Notes: generated by a model from the sequence alone, not told the origin. A DNA stretch of 64,000 nt from Wuchereria bancrofti (GCA_005281725.1 SSBO01000008.1:558001-622000); one strand, 5' to 3'. Numbered from the stretch's first letter, positions 39,101 to 53,200 are shown. Numbers and translations: made by a program.

Positions 39101-42100
39101 CATCAAAAAACAACGATTAAAATGTATTGAAAGCATGCATCATCTCTCCCAGCAAATTTGTTAACTGAAAATATTCAAATGTTTGTAATAAAATCTGCAT
39201 CTTCATTAAATCATGCATACCTTGTTTCTGAGAAATGATAATTGATGGTACTTTTCAAAACTTTCTGTACATATTCGTGCAACACACTGACTGATGTTTT
39301 CCCTTGTGGATTAAGGAAAAATCCACGATGCTGTGGTTTTAAGTTCGCCTCCAATGCAGGCACAGTAATCAATTTCACATTTGATGGTAATGCTGTAAAA
39401 ATTAAGAATTCTCGGAAATAAACTGCACTGGACTGTTATCATGAGGAAAACATGGATTTTAAGCAATAAATTGTGGAATAAAAGATAAATTTATTTTTTT
39501 GAGCAGTCTTACAAACATTGTAGAGCTAATTTTAACAGCTCAAAACAATTAAAATGTAAGAATAATATTGATGGAAACATGAATTTTAAGCAATAATGCG
39601 ATGATAGACCAAGAATTTTTCCAGATTAATAAATGAGCTAGTTTTCAGAAAAAATTCATTCGTTTTTTACTTTTGAAATCCTTTACAAATTAAATTTAAA
39701 AAGGAAAACGAATTCTCACCGGGACGACCAACTGAAAGTTCAATGGAGGATGCATTTTTTCCAAGTCTTCCAGCTTCGGCAAGTTTGCGTTGCCGATGAA
39801 AATTACGTGTTGCAGCCCATTTATTGAAACGATATGTCTTTAAAAAAATTTCAAAAGCATTTAGAAAGACTTTAAAAAGTTTTTTTTTTTTATAACACGG
39901 GACCTTATAACATGAAACTTGAAAACTACCTGAATTTTTCTAAATTTAAATACAGCTTTCGCGTAGTCGTGTAACGCTTCTGCATCGAGTTGACGTTCCT
40001 TGAAGTCTTCAGCAGTCTAAAATTTGGAAAATTTTTGTAATTTTTTTACACATTGTTTTCCTTTTACTTCCATTAGATTTCATCTGTGCATACCGTCTTT
40101 TTAAATCAACATTTCTCGATTTAATACCTTAATCAAATTTAAACTGCGGAAACAAAAAGCTCTGATAACCAAGAAAAATATTTTAACACCACTAAAGATT
40201 AAAAAAATTTCCTAGTGTTTTGTAACATATAAACAATTAAATAAAGAATTATAAACAATTAACATATAAACAATTAAATAAAAAAAATAAGAAGATGGGC
40301 ATTTAAAGCCATTATTTACTAGAACGATCATTGGTTGGTCATTCTATAAGAAAAATGATGAGAAAAAAAAAACAATTTCAGGTGAATTTTTGAAAATTTG
40401 GAACACTTACCTGGACCTTCGTACCCGGCGCTTGTAGTCGCGCCATTACTAACGCGGAATCTTCAAGCGCACCATCACTACTTTGTACACCAACCGATTC
40501 GGAAAGTGCATTTTGCAATGCAGCTGCACTGGCTGCGGCACCCTCTTCTATTTCTTTAAGTACTCGTCGTTGATGCAAACACGGTATAGCGGAAATTGGC
40601 ACATTATGATGTCGAACGCTACCTGGACCAATAAAGTACGGTCGTGAGAATGTACAAACCCGTGTAGATTTATGCTGAAAACAAGATAATTTCAAGAAAA
40701 ATGAATTCCTTTCCCTCTTATCCAAAATTCTGCAATCTAATTTATTGAATGGATAATTGCCCAAAAAAGCATTCTAGATTCAGTGCTAAGTCTTATTTGC
40801 TGAAATTAAGAGCACTATTTTCTGATAAAATATTCGAAACATGTTGTGCAATTTTACTCGCAGAAAAGGGGAAAAAAATGAGAAATATATTTACAAATTA
40901 ATTGATACAAATTTGCTACTAACGAGAAATATTTGGTAGTAGCATCGGATACTAACCAAATAAATGGGCAGGCCGCTACTGTGAGTCACTTCCACCCATC
41001 CTTCTGGTAATACGTCGAAATAATCTGTTCCACGATATGCCAATACTATTTTCTCCCGTACTTCACCATCTTCTGGCATAATTACTTTACCAGTTTGAGC
41101 ATCCTCTACTGGTTTCTCCAACAATAGGTCGATATCCTCGCCATCATCTTCGTCACTGAAAATATTTTCAAAAGAAAGTTACATTATTTAGGGATATGAT
41201 GCTAGAAATGGACAATATTTAAACAGAAAAACACGGATGTAGTTGAACTGAAAATTTCTCAAATAATGATGAAATAACTTACGACAGAAAAGTATCTTTC
41301 TCATCTTTATTATTTCGTCCATCTATTCCATTTAATTCACTACCACTGTCTTCAGCTAGAAAAAATTCCAGTAGTTCAAGCAAGAATTAATTTTATAGTA
41401 ACTAATCCAACTAATTTACTAACATTATTTGCAACAGTGCACTTCAAAGATTTTAACGTCAAAACGGTGCCAAAATAGATGATCTCTTCAAGAATTGAAA
41501 ACAGTACATTTACAAAGTGGAACGCACAAATCATCGATATTCTAATTAGCAAGTATACTAAAGAAACTATTTTAGCATTCGAATTATAATACCTCATTTT
41601 TGATAGGCTAATTACAAGAAGAGGAACAGCTGCATAATTAGCAGCAATTCTAGCTAGTAAGAAAAAATCAAACTGCCTTGGTAGTCGGAAATATTTACCT
41701 GGTCGTGATAAGCTTCTACTCCGTTCTTCAGGTTCTTCCGATTGTTGCTCATCCAATAATGCCCTCTCATCATTTGTTAAGTTCATTTCATTTGACATTA
41801 AAAATTGAAGCTGCGGTGGTGGAGGTGGTAACGGTGGTGTGGGAGGAGGTGGTGGTGGCGGCAGTGGTATCAATTTTTCAGGAAAAACGGTGAAATTATT
41901 TCCGGTACTCTTGTATAAGACGGTATTTCCTATGCGCGCATTAAAAACACTGCCTGATTCTTTCTGAAAGTTACAATTACGAGGAAAACAGAACTAAACA
42001 TTACAAATTAAAATACAGTGAATTAATAAGAAAAACTAAATCAATAACATAAATAGTCAAGAATGACCATGCATATAAATTGTTTTAAACACTTGGACGA

Positions 42101-43206
42101 CTGCCTTTATATTCATGAAAAAAAATTCTGTCCAGTTCTTTTAATTGCTTTCAAATATCTCAACAACGTCAAAAAATAAAAGAATTGTTCACTGTTAAGG
42201 ATACGTAACAAAATTTCTAACGTTATGGAAAATACACACAATATAGCAAAACATGAATTGAATCTCTTTCTCAAAGAGAAAACAATCAACATCAGAATGA
42301 TAATTTCTAACGAAAAGATAATAAGAAGAAACAAACCTTTGCGGTTTCATTTTCCATTGAACCTATTAAAGAACTCAATGAGATTTCTTCCATTTTCTCC
42401 TCTGTCTGAAACATCGAATCTCATGAAATATGGGCTTAGAAAAATTAGAAAAGAAAGAAAAGGGGACGATAAGACGGAAAGTTTTAAAAGACCCTTGAAC
42501 ACAGCACAAATGACAACGCAGATACAAAAAAAAGAAAAAAAAAAAGAGCATTTTAGTTTTCTGGATGTTACTCATTAAGCTCTACGTTATTGAAACTTAC
42601 TTCTAAGTTAAACTGGTTATCATAAAAAGAGCATCAAAAAGCAAAGAAGGAAAATGGATCAGATTGAGGAATAAATAATACCGGTATGTCATCAATCTTT
42701 GCAGCGCCGACTGTTCCAGCTTTTGGTACATCGTTTGGAGCTAATTCAACAACTTCTGAATGTAAGCTTAATTTTTTAGGGCCATTTTCTGTGCCAATTA
42801 TATCCGATGATAATACCGATTTGTGTCGAAAGGGACTCTGATGCAAATTTTGGCCATGTGTTGTTGGAATATCTAGAAGCGAAGTACCACGATCCTTCTC
42901 ATTAAATTTCTTCATATCACTACAACTGGGCTCATCATTCCTTCCATCTTCCATACAGGCTGGAGGCGAGACCTTTGAAAACTTATTGTTAACATAACCA
43001 TCTACTGTCCAAGAATTAGGACGTTTTTCGGTTTTTTTCATAGCTCCTGCTTGATTTTTGTTAGCATGATAATACTTCGATATTTTTCGCATGCTACTAG
43101 ATGATTCGAGCTGATTGTTCGCATTAAGTTGATCAATCTGCTCTCGCAGCTGCTCTCGTAATTCCAACAATTGTTCAAGTTTCACATCTTCTGGGATATC
43201 CGCCAT
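36159..43206 (-). CDS. pash-1: Pasha/DGCR8, Microprocessor RNA-binding subunit, 14 exons, 884 aa
   Basis: Minus-strand exons: 43206-42682, 41963-41699, 41355-41283, 41155-40957, 40674-40411, 40016-39930, 39837-39720, 39392-39221, 39031-38880, 38645-38504, 38063-37937, 37421-37236, 36677-36578, 36403-36159. All introns are GT-AG and in phase. Domains in order: a coiled-coil-like start (EQLLELREQLREQIDQL), a proline run near residues 205-225, and an acidic patch (DEDDGED). Next comes the WW-like/haem region FDVLPEGWVEVTHSSGLPIYL to SRPYFIGPGSVRHH, with the IPC motif at 384-386, whose Cys is the haem ligand in DGCR8. Two dsRNA-binding domains follow (about 545-655 and 700-770; GKQKASQAMLKKLHP closes the second). 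A C-terminal helix (WGSLIRLYG, NAILEKLRTEMLKL) corresponds to the Drosha-binding tail. With Drosha it crops pri-miRNAs in the nucleus. Length is slightly above the usual 750-770 aa. Confidence 0.96.
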
Positions 43207-43228
43207 CAGCAATGACGCATTACACCTG
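43204..43228 (-). promoter_or_regulatory. Likely trans-splice acceptor and start-overlapping uORF of pash-1
   Basis: On the gene strand, AAAATTTCAG ends at 43226, 19 bases before the ATG at 43206, a good SL acceptor candidate. Between them lies a 4-codon upstream frame (ATG at 43220, codons ATG CGT CAT TGC). Its TGA shares its A with the main ATG (TGATG). The ATG at 43206 is chosen because it is the first in-frame one; the frame extends upstream only two further codons (TTG CTG) in ORF terms. Confidence 0.5.
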
Positions 43229-45812
43229 AAATTTTAGTTAAAATTTTACTCGAGTCTAAAAACTTAAAAGTCTGGCCCAAAATAAAATTGAGGAACTTCC
43301 TTTTCAGATTTGACGATCCAGAAAGCATCAAATGAATGACAAGAAATGTAACAAACACCTCTGTCGAATGAATTATAAACGGAGAACAGTTCGACGGATT
43401 TGTTCGCATAATTCCTGTCATCCGATGCTTTGCAATTTTTCTTTTTTTTTTTCAATTTAAAAAAGAAGCCAATCATATATTTCGAAAATGATACTGATCA
43501 GAAATAAGAAAAACTTCTGAAGCGATCCTCAACCACAATTTGGTATCATCAATAGATATTTACGTAAAAACTGTACGGGTATCCAATCTGATGAATTATT
43601 ATGGATAAACTCATTATATATTTGTTACTACATTGTATTTGTTAGCTCAACATTACTTTACTATTATTTTGCTATTACATTCGTTGCTAACAAGCTTTTG
43701 CATCAACAGTGCCGGCTACTAATATGCTGCTACGTTTTCTGATAAGATACTTTCATGATGATAATTCGATAATAGCTGTTCAATGAGAAGCAAGAAATAT
43801 GCTTACTATACTTCTTAGTAAAATCTCAACGCCGTACGCACTATTTACTGATAAACTGCTATATTAGCCGATTATAAATAATTGACATTACTGACCAACT
43901 AGTCACTGGAAAAAAATTGATCCTTACACTTCATTTTCTGTTTATTGCAGGTGATTTATTTCAGCAAAAATTCTAAAATCGGTTAGCAATCCCTACAGCA
44001 ACATCAATCCTATCAATTTAATGCTACGAAAAAAAAAAAAAGAAAACGATATTTCCTGCAAACCCAACCGTAAAGAAAAATTTTATTCATCCCTAGATGA
44101 ACCACTTTTCAGTTATCATTAGTCACTAGTGTTCATTAGTCACATACAGCTAGCAGAATAGTTTATTATTTTTAATAAAATAATAAAAAACCACAATATA
44201 CGAGAGCACCGAATTCTCTGAAATCGCCAGATCAGTAAGTGAAATTTCCTTTTTCTTTTCCCCAACATTGAGGCAATCTTAAGTACTCAACAAAAAAGCA
44301 AACTCATTCATCGCTAGTCATCATGATTATTAATCCTGCTTAAGGTACCACTATGCAGTAAATGGTATCTCGTAATATTTATCGATCTAGTCGTATCTTC
44401 AACTAGAAATATCCTTCGATTCCAATGACAACTGTTATACAAAATACAACTCGATCACTTCCTCAACTTCTAGCGATATATTATAATGCCAGCAATTTTC
44501 AGCATTTCCAAAACATGCAATATTTTTCCTATTTCCAAGCTTTTTTCTGCATAATTTTAAATCTCATTAATGCTTCACTTTGATCAATAAAATTAGCGTT
44601 TTACGCTGCAACCACGCAATGAATTCTTAAAAGTAAACGGAATGGCATTTGAGGAGATAAATTCTGAGCTATGGAATATCTACCGCCTAATTTTATTAAA
44701 TAAAATTTTTAAACTGCTCCCTTCGAAAACTATGAAATTACATTTCCGAGAAATATGATCTTAAACGAAACTACTCCATGTATAAAATATTCAAATTCTT
44801 TGAATTTGACGGTAAAATGAAAAAAATAGCGAGAAAGGGATTCTTAATAATTAGATATGCATTTATCCTAAAATTTAAAATGCTGAAAAAGAAAACAGGG
44901 ATATAAAAATCCAAACATTTTTTCTGTATGAAAACATTTCAACCAAAAAAAATAATTTCAAGTAAAATAATCCGAAAAATGATTTCACTGTTGCAATCAC
45001 ATAAAAGTATCACTTTACACAATAAATGGCAACGATAAGAACTAAAATACATTCTGAGAATTTCATTACAAAGTACAAAGAGCTTCCACTGCCATCCGAA
45101 AAGGTAAATTAAAAAGAGACTACAACCACTCCTCCTGTCACTTCAGAAGTTCAACAAACCATCAGCGTTAGCAATATCGAAATAAAGTAGTCACTCGAAA
45201 ACACCTAAGCACTACTGCAGCTAAAATCCTTTAAACTAGAAACTGTCAGTGTTCACTGTAAGGAAATTAGAAATTGCAAAAAAAAGTGTCAATTAGCTTT
45301 GGTTATTTTGTGATATTCCGACATGACACACTATAAATGTTATGGAACAGATCGCTTCCACGTGCAAAAGTCACTGATAGTGCAGCTGCAGTCCTACCTA
45401 CCCTACCCTACCTGTTTTCCCATCTCTGCCACCCACACATCTGCAACCATCGCGCATTTGCATGTTTTATCAGTACGAAATAATGATCGGATAATGTCAT
45501 TACTTCATCATTTGAGATTTATTAATTTGCTGAATTAGCAAATTAATCAGCAATTGTGTTTTATTCCCATTTTTGTTATCTTTCATTTCCATTGTTAGAA
45601 TAATCATAATGAAAGCAGAAGCAATTCAAAGATGAAAATATACCAAGGAATCGAAATAACAATGAGGAAAACAGGTAACGACTGGAAGATCGATTATGCA
45701 AATTATCCCTTTAACACTATATCTAATCAGCGTTTTCTGTTTTCTCATATTTTAATATTGAAACTATTCTATGCGTCCTTCTTTTCTTTTTGTTCAGATC
45801 AGTTAAAAAATT
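43229..45812. other. Upstream region of pash-1, no gene seen
   Basis: About 2.6 kb of AT-rich sequence between pash-1 and the GGAT array. I find no exon with recognisable motifs. It would contain the pash-1 promoter, but no specific element can be named. Confidence 0.5.
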
Positions 45813-46124
45813 GATGGATGGATGGATGGATGGATGAATGGGTGGATGGGTGGATGGATGGATGGATGGATGGATGGATGGATGGATGGATGGATGGATG
45901 GATGGATGGATGGATGGATGGATGGATGGATGGATGGATGGGTGGATGGATGGATGGATGGATGGATGGATGGATTGATGGATGGATGGATGGATGGATG
46001 GATGGATGGATGGATGGATGGATGGATGGATGGATGGATGGATGGATGGATGGATGGATGGATGGATGGATGGATGGATGGATGGATGGATGGATGGATA
46101 GATGGATGGATGGATGGATGGATG
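45813..46124. repeat. (GGAT)n tetranucleotide array, about 310 bp
   Basis: Near-perfect GGAT/ATGG units run for about 78 copies with few interruptions (GGGT, GATT, GATA, GAAT). Because 4 is not a multiple of 3, each frame reads the same 4-residue cycle: DGWM on one strand and IHPS on the other. Long open frames here are therefore artefacts, not genes. Confidence 0.97.
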
Positions 46125-46860
46125 TTAGCAATCGATTGTTGCCATCCTAAATGCCATATTGCGCCCAATGGATTGCTTTTTACTTCGACTATGTTTGTTG
46201 AAAAAAAAAGAAAAAGAAAGAAAAGCATCAAAATCATTAAGTAAATTGTATCTATGTTAAGCTTTATTCAGTATGAAAAACTAACAGAATGAAAAAATTA
46301 GGATGAAATAGATTTTAAAAAGTAAATTCTAGTACTGTTCATTAATCAATATTTATTAATTTATAATATTGATATTATTATTATTGTTCTATTATTATTA
46401 AGTATAAATCATTATTATTAATTTCATCATTATGACAAATGCAACGAAATTGCAAAAACTAAAAAAAAAAAAGTTGAAAATTTTCAATTATTTGCATACT
46501 CTCAAAAATCATTCAATAAATGAACAATTGGACGCACTACGTTTAAAATATTTATTGCGATTAATTTCCAGAAAAATAAGGAAGAAAAAACTATAAAATT
46601 TTATTTGACAAATTAATATGAATTTAACTATGAGAGCGGTTAAAATATTAAACCAAATGCGCTTACAATAATTATTTAATTTTATTTTATAGTACAACAT
46701 AGAGATAAAAACTTAATAACTGCATAGATGCAGTCACTGATTCTAGACAAATAAAAGGTACAGGAAAATAAAAAGTCAGATTAATTAATTATTAAATGAA
46801 ACAAAAAATTAACGATGATATTGATTAAAATTCAGTAAAAGAATTCACATTTACATAAAT
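46125..46860. other. AT-rich spacer ending at an N gap
   Basis: No coding or RNA feature recognised. Contains ATT-rich sequence at about 46370-46430. The single N at 46861 marks a contig join whose true size is unknown, so the two sides need not be neighbours at this distance. Confidence 0.55.
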
Positions 46861-46861
46861 N

Positions 46862-46958
<97 letters not shown>

Positions 46959-46959
46959 A

Positions 46960-47018
<59 letters not shown>

Positions 47019-47019
47019 A

Positions 47020-47090
<71 letters not shown>

Positions 47091-47091
47091 A
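46862..47091. repeat. (TATC)n tetranucleotide array, about 230 bp, abutting an N gap
   Basis: CTAT units run directly from the N at 46861, with two TATATATC interruptions at the same spacing in the array. A contig ending inside such an array is a common assembly break. The true array may be longer, and sequence may be missing here. Confidence 0.97.
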
Positions 47092-47272
47092 TCATTATTT
47101 CACTTGGTATTCCTTGAAATTTTTCAATTGTTACATTTATAATGATAAGATAACTTGATGATAAATTATAAAATGTTTACAATCTATATTATACAATTTC
47201 AGCTTATTCAATGCAATGTAATAATTAGTTCAGTTAATCAAATTAATTAGTAAAAAGAAATATAAAACAAAC

Positions 47273-50200
47273 AAAAGTAGTTTCCATATTCCAACACCAC
47301 CACGAATTACAATATTTAATCCATAAATCACGGAAGAAATCAATAATGAATATAGATGCAATAGTTATTATAAGATCCATTGTGACTAATTTTGCAATCT
47401 CCTAAATATAACAAATAGATTAAGAATGTCAGTAATTATCAGTAATAGAAATGACAACAGTGACTAATTACCTGTCCAATCATTGTTTCCCAACAAAAAT
47501 TAGTTCCTATTTCTGCTTCATCAACGATTATACTTGCTTGTTTTCGAGCTTGATAAAGTGTCTCATTATTAAACACATCATTTGATACTGCAAAAAAAAA
47601 TCTCTTTACATTTACCTTATACCTTTTTTAGTATAAGAATTAACAAGGCTTCTTTAGAAATTCAAAACTTTAAGAAAGAAACTGACAACATTGAAGTATG
47701 TTCAAAAATTAAGTAAAAAATTGCGCTTGAAACAAAAAAAAATTATAACAATGCATATGAGAAGATTTAAAATGAAGATTAATTTGATCAAAACTTAAAG
47801 ATTAGTAAAAAGCAATTAAATATTAAAATTTTAACATATAATTAAAGCAGAAAATATCAGTCACAATTTTTAAATTTTATTTTTACTTGATAATTTAATA
47901 TGGTAAAAACTTTAACTTATGTTTTAAAAGTTAACCAAAAAAAAAAATCATTTTTTTTTTAAAAAAAATTGGTTTCAATACATTTCATGATATAAACCTT
48001 TAAAATATCTATCTTCAACAATTATTTTTCCGGATTCATTTGATGAAATTTTCTGTTCTGATAACCCTTCCGCCATCCGATCTACAGCAATCACTAACTG
48101 AAATGCATCTTATCATGCATATTCGAATGTTTGAATGATAAGAAGAATGTGAGTCGAATAAAAAATAAAATGTCAAAACAAATAAAATTTTATTTCCTCA
48201 ATTTTGTCTTCAATTTCCATTCAGTAATAGCAACTAATTTGCAATTTGTTGTTTTTTGTCTAATTATCTTAATTAATATTATGTTAACTAATATTATCTT
48301 GATATAGTAAGAACTATCATCTAGGATGAATCAATAATAATTAAATTAAAGTTAAATTAATTTCTTGGCGAGCATACAAGAATTAAAAAGCGAAACTTTG
48401 TTATACATATATAATTTAAAATATCTTATATGTAGCAAAATAATATCAAATTAGAATTATATCTATCAACTATAGTATATTTTCATTAAATTCATGACAT
48501 TTTAAATAATATAACAAATTTTCTCTTTACAATTTTCATATTCTTTCTAAGAAATTAATTTAATTATTAGTTTATCTTATTGATTATGTTTTTGTTAAAC
48601 TAATCATGCTATTACACTAGTTTTTTGTTAAAGTAATTACATAACTAATTATTATACTAGTTTCATCATATCTATACCCGATCATATTTCATTTACGGAA
48701 GTGAAAATACACTAATCTATTATCATTTGAATTATTCAAAAATATTATCAATATGTACCACTGTGTCATTATCTGTGGTGGAATTTGAAGATGTCACGAT
48801 TGTTTCATTTTCATTCGATAAAATAGTGCTCATTTTTTCAGACATTACAGGGGCAATCGTATCATTTTCTTTGATTAGATCAGCTGAAATTTTATCAGTT
48901 CTTAAATTATATCTTCAAATATCAATGAGAGATATAAGTGCTTTTGTAGCAGTGATATTAGATTTTAAAATTGCATCAATTTTCACTTTTTTTTTAAAAA
49001 AAATTATTTTTTAATGATTTTAAAAGAACTTTTTTAAAAAAAATATTTATCATTTAATAGGTTACCTTTTGAATCAAACGTTATAATTGGAGCAGAAGTT
49101 GTTTTTTTAAATATTTTAGCTGGTTTTGGTCTCCTTTTACTACTCCATGGAATCCGTGTCGTTGTTTTTGCGACAATTTTTGATGAATCTTGTAACGATG
49201 TCTCTACTGTTGCTGCTGCTGTCGTTAAGATCATAGTTTTTGGAGATTGCCATTTTGATTGTAATTGCCAATGTGGACCTAATTCCTAGAAATAATATAG
49301 GAATTTAAAAAATTTTTAATTTCAACTTTGAATTATGAATTATTGGTAAAAAAAAAATTGATTGATATAACTTGTAAATAAATAATTATTTAATCATAAA
49401 TATATTATGCGAAGAAAACAATATTTTTTACAGCAATTATAAATTATTATAAATAAGGTCATAATAGAGTCATAATGTGATTCTATCTAAAAAAATACGT
49501 GCAGTCCACGTATGTATATTAAAAGTACGTACAATCTACGTACGTATGTTAAAAAATATATATAACAGTATGAAAGGAAGGAAAAACAAAAATGTATACG
49601 GTAAGAACACTAGTATTTAAGGTTGGATTAGGTGGAAGAGGTGGAACTGGAAAAGTTGGAAGTGACGGTGGACCAATTCGAATTGCTTGAAATCTTCCGT
49701 GTTGCCATGGATAACTTTTATTAGCTAGCAATGCACTTGGATTATTTAGACCAATAGGGCCATAATGTGATTCTACCTAAAAAAAAACGTATATTTAAAA
49801 TACTATTGAAAAAGTAGATTAAAAATATGTACAGTTTACATACGTGTATTAAAAATATGTATACGTATAGTTGCACAACGTAAATTATGGATGTATGAAA
49901 AAATTTTTTGTGATCTAATTGAATTAGATAAGAGAAATAAGAATGAATCAAAATGACAGATTCAATTTACAATTAATGAATCATTGACACTTTTATTCTT
50001 TTAGATTATTGAATAGAATTTTTTAAATCTATAGCTTACACATAGTAAAATTAGAAATGATGAAATTATGAACTAACTATGGTACCAGCCGGAAATTTAG
50101 ATGATGATTTCATATTATACAATATTTGACGCTTTTGACGTATTTCATCATTAGTAAACGATGATTTTTGGTACAGATTGGAAAAACGTTCTAAAGATGT

Positions 50201-53200
50201 TTTAGCAAACATATTAGCCTGTTTAGCATTAACAAAATTACGACTGTGAAATTTGGTCGATGCCGAATATTGCTCATCATGAAGAAACTGCAATTAAAAA
50301 TATTTAATTTACAAGTTGCATTTGAAATTTCAAATTATGAAAAGAAAAAAACGTTTTTTATTCTTTTGAAAAAATATTGGAAAGATTAAAATTAAGAAAA
50401 CAACGAAACATAGCAATTTTATTTTACTTTTTTTTTCAAAATTGCGCAAATGTAATGATAATAATAAAATGTAACTGATTTTTTTTTATTATCATAATAT
50501 TTATCACTTATCATAGAAAAGATTGATAAGAATTAATGAATGGAATGAATTTTTGATAAATTATTTTAAAAGAATGAAATAAATGATATCATTTCATTGA
50601 AATGAAAAATGGAAAGATGAATACCATGGCATTCTGCTCGTTAATAATTTTCATCAATTCATCATCACGAATTTTATCAAGCTTCTCAAATAGTGCTATG
50701 ATAAATGTAATATAGTTGAGCACATAGAGAACCAAAACTCTAAATTGTCTCATTTATTAATTTTAAACATATTTTATTCCATGCATATAAATAATAAATA
50801 ATGAAACTTATCAGTTTACATATAAATGCATCATTCTAATCTTCAATTTTAATCATTTTAATTTCATTTATGCTTCTGGAAGTGATAGTAAGAAAGTCAT
50901 TAATTTCTCACGTATTTATTTATTGCTTCTTTTAAAGAATTTAAATTATTTTATTGCCAAGAATATTTTAATAATTTCAACAATTTCGGACATTCATGAG
51001 AAATTTTCCGTAATTTTATATTTTTTTCTTTTTTTTTAAAAAAATATAGTAGTCTAAAGTGTAAGGAATAGTCACTAACGCTATTAATGAATTTTGATTA
51101 TTTCATACCTTGTTAAATGTGCTCGAAGAGCTGTTCGTGGATGATATCTTTCAATTTGACCGATAAGATCAAAAATCATTGGAAAAACATTGGTTATGGT
51201 AGCAATTATCGTGGGTACCTACACATTATCAAAATGTTTGCTTAATTCAGGAAAAGCAATAAATTTCATTTTTATACTAAAAATACTTTGCTAATATTCT
51301 AGTGATAGGAAATTGATTGATGTTCTAATGATATCAGAATGTTCCAATCAAAAAAAATCTCACTTTTGGAGCTAGAAAGAAATTTTTGATAACGTTCAAA
51401 TGGTGAAGAAATAGCTCGAACTACTAATAAGATCCCAATCATTCCTGCTACTGCAATAATATTTCTTACTATTTTAGAAAATTTAAACTAATAGTATAAA
51501 TCTAAGAATAATTAAATATGAAAAATTATTAAGAATCATCTTATTATCATTTTGAAATTAAAACGGACTTGATTCTTTGTAAATAAATTGCCAGTTTTCT
51601 CGACTGTTTCTGATGTCTGAACAGCAAATGAGATCGTATAAATGGAAAATGCAAGCATTACTAGAATGATAGCATTCGCTATTACACGAGCCAAGAAAAG
51701 TAACGGTTTAAACTTTTTCTCCGAATTTACTCGACATTCCATAATTGATTCCTGTAATATATGCAAATATATTATCAAATAAATTAATTGGAATCTGAAG
51801 AAAAAAGATTCAAATGAAAATGATTGAATTTTATTTATTTAGCAAAGTAAACAGATAGATATACTCTGAGTTTGATGACAATAGCCATGGCAGTATTACT
51901 GGCTGTTTCGCTATTACCGATCGTATAGTCCCAACCGCCAAATAATTTCCAACTGAATATGTATTGATCCGTTTTTTTATCTGATAATTTACTTAAGCGA
52001 GCGTTCATTGCCATCCTGTAAAAAAAAATCTTTAAAAATATTTCAATCTAAATTTCCTTCTCTTATATTTTAATCTAATTCATGCTCATTTTAAGAAATG
52101 CTAAAGTATACCAAAGAATTTTCACACTCAATAAATTTATCATTTTGGAAAATAAAAAAAATTTTTTTTTTGAGTCTTATTTAATTGCTTTCTTTAAGAT
52201 TCGCTATATAAATTATATAAGCCAATTAAACTTTTCAATTTTTAATTAAATACTGGAGGCTGGATTTGATATACATTAAACTCTATAAATCAAAGCTTTT
52301 AATTAAAGACTTCAATTAAATTAAAAACTTTTTTCCAAAAAAAAAAAAAAGGAAAAAGAAAAAGCTTTACAGGCTTCTTTTAATTATTGTATCATTTACA
52401 AAGGTTATTACATTTTGAAAAAAATATTGAATTTTTAGAGAAACTTAAATAAAAAAAAATTAAAATATGTAAAGAATGCCAACTTCCTGAGGATTGCAAA
52501 GCAACTATATCCGAATACAAATAAAGTAATGATAAAATAAGCTAGTGGTACAGCATATCGTACCCGTGCTCCTACAAATTCATCATTACTGTAATAACCG
52601 TAGAACAGTGGTGAATACTTAAGATAGCCCTGCAATAATGAAAAATGTAATGTGATGTGTTGAATAATCATTCATTGATATGATATGATAATGAATGTAA
52701 ATTGTTTATTGATAAGTTTGAAGGGAGAAAAGGATTTTAAGATTTATAATAATTCCATTCATTGCATTTTGTTAAATTAGTCTTTGGAATTCATTTCGAA
52801 TTACAAAAAATCTTCAAATTTAAACTAAAAATTTTTTAAAAATTTCAAATTACAATAAAAAAAATTTAAGACACAATCAAAAATTAATCCATTTTNAGAT
52901 TTATAATAATTCCATTCATTGCATTTTGTTAAATTAGTCTTTGGAATTCATTTCGAATTACAAAAAATCTTCAAATTTAAACTAAAAATTTTTTAAAAAT
53001 TTCAAATTACAATAAAAAAAATTTAAGACACAATCAAAAATTAATCCATTTTATTATGCCTTTTAAATGTTACACCAAGTGTTTTTTTTTGATTTTTTTT
53101 TTTGATAATATTATCAATGAACGATTATACTACAATTATATTATAGAAATGTATAGTCTACGACAATTCTAACTTCTGAGAAAATTGATTGGCTTAATTA

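Noticed and set aside
45799..46244. Long open frames (up to 144 codons) on both strands reading DGWM or IHPS repeats
   Set aside because: They are produced by the tetranucleotide array, in which every frame gives the same 4-residue cycle. No non-repeat coding part is attached.
48727..49014. 95-codon plus-strand frame
   Set aside because: It lies opposite tmc exon 14 and its introns. The minus strand there has matching splice sites and phase, so this frame is a shadow.
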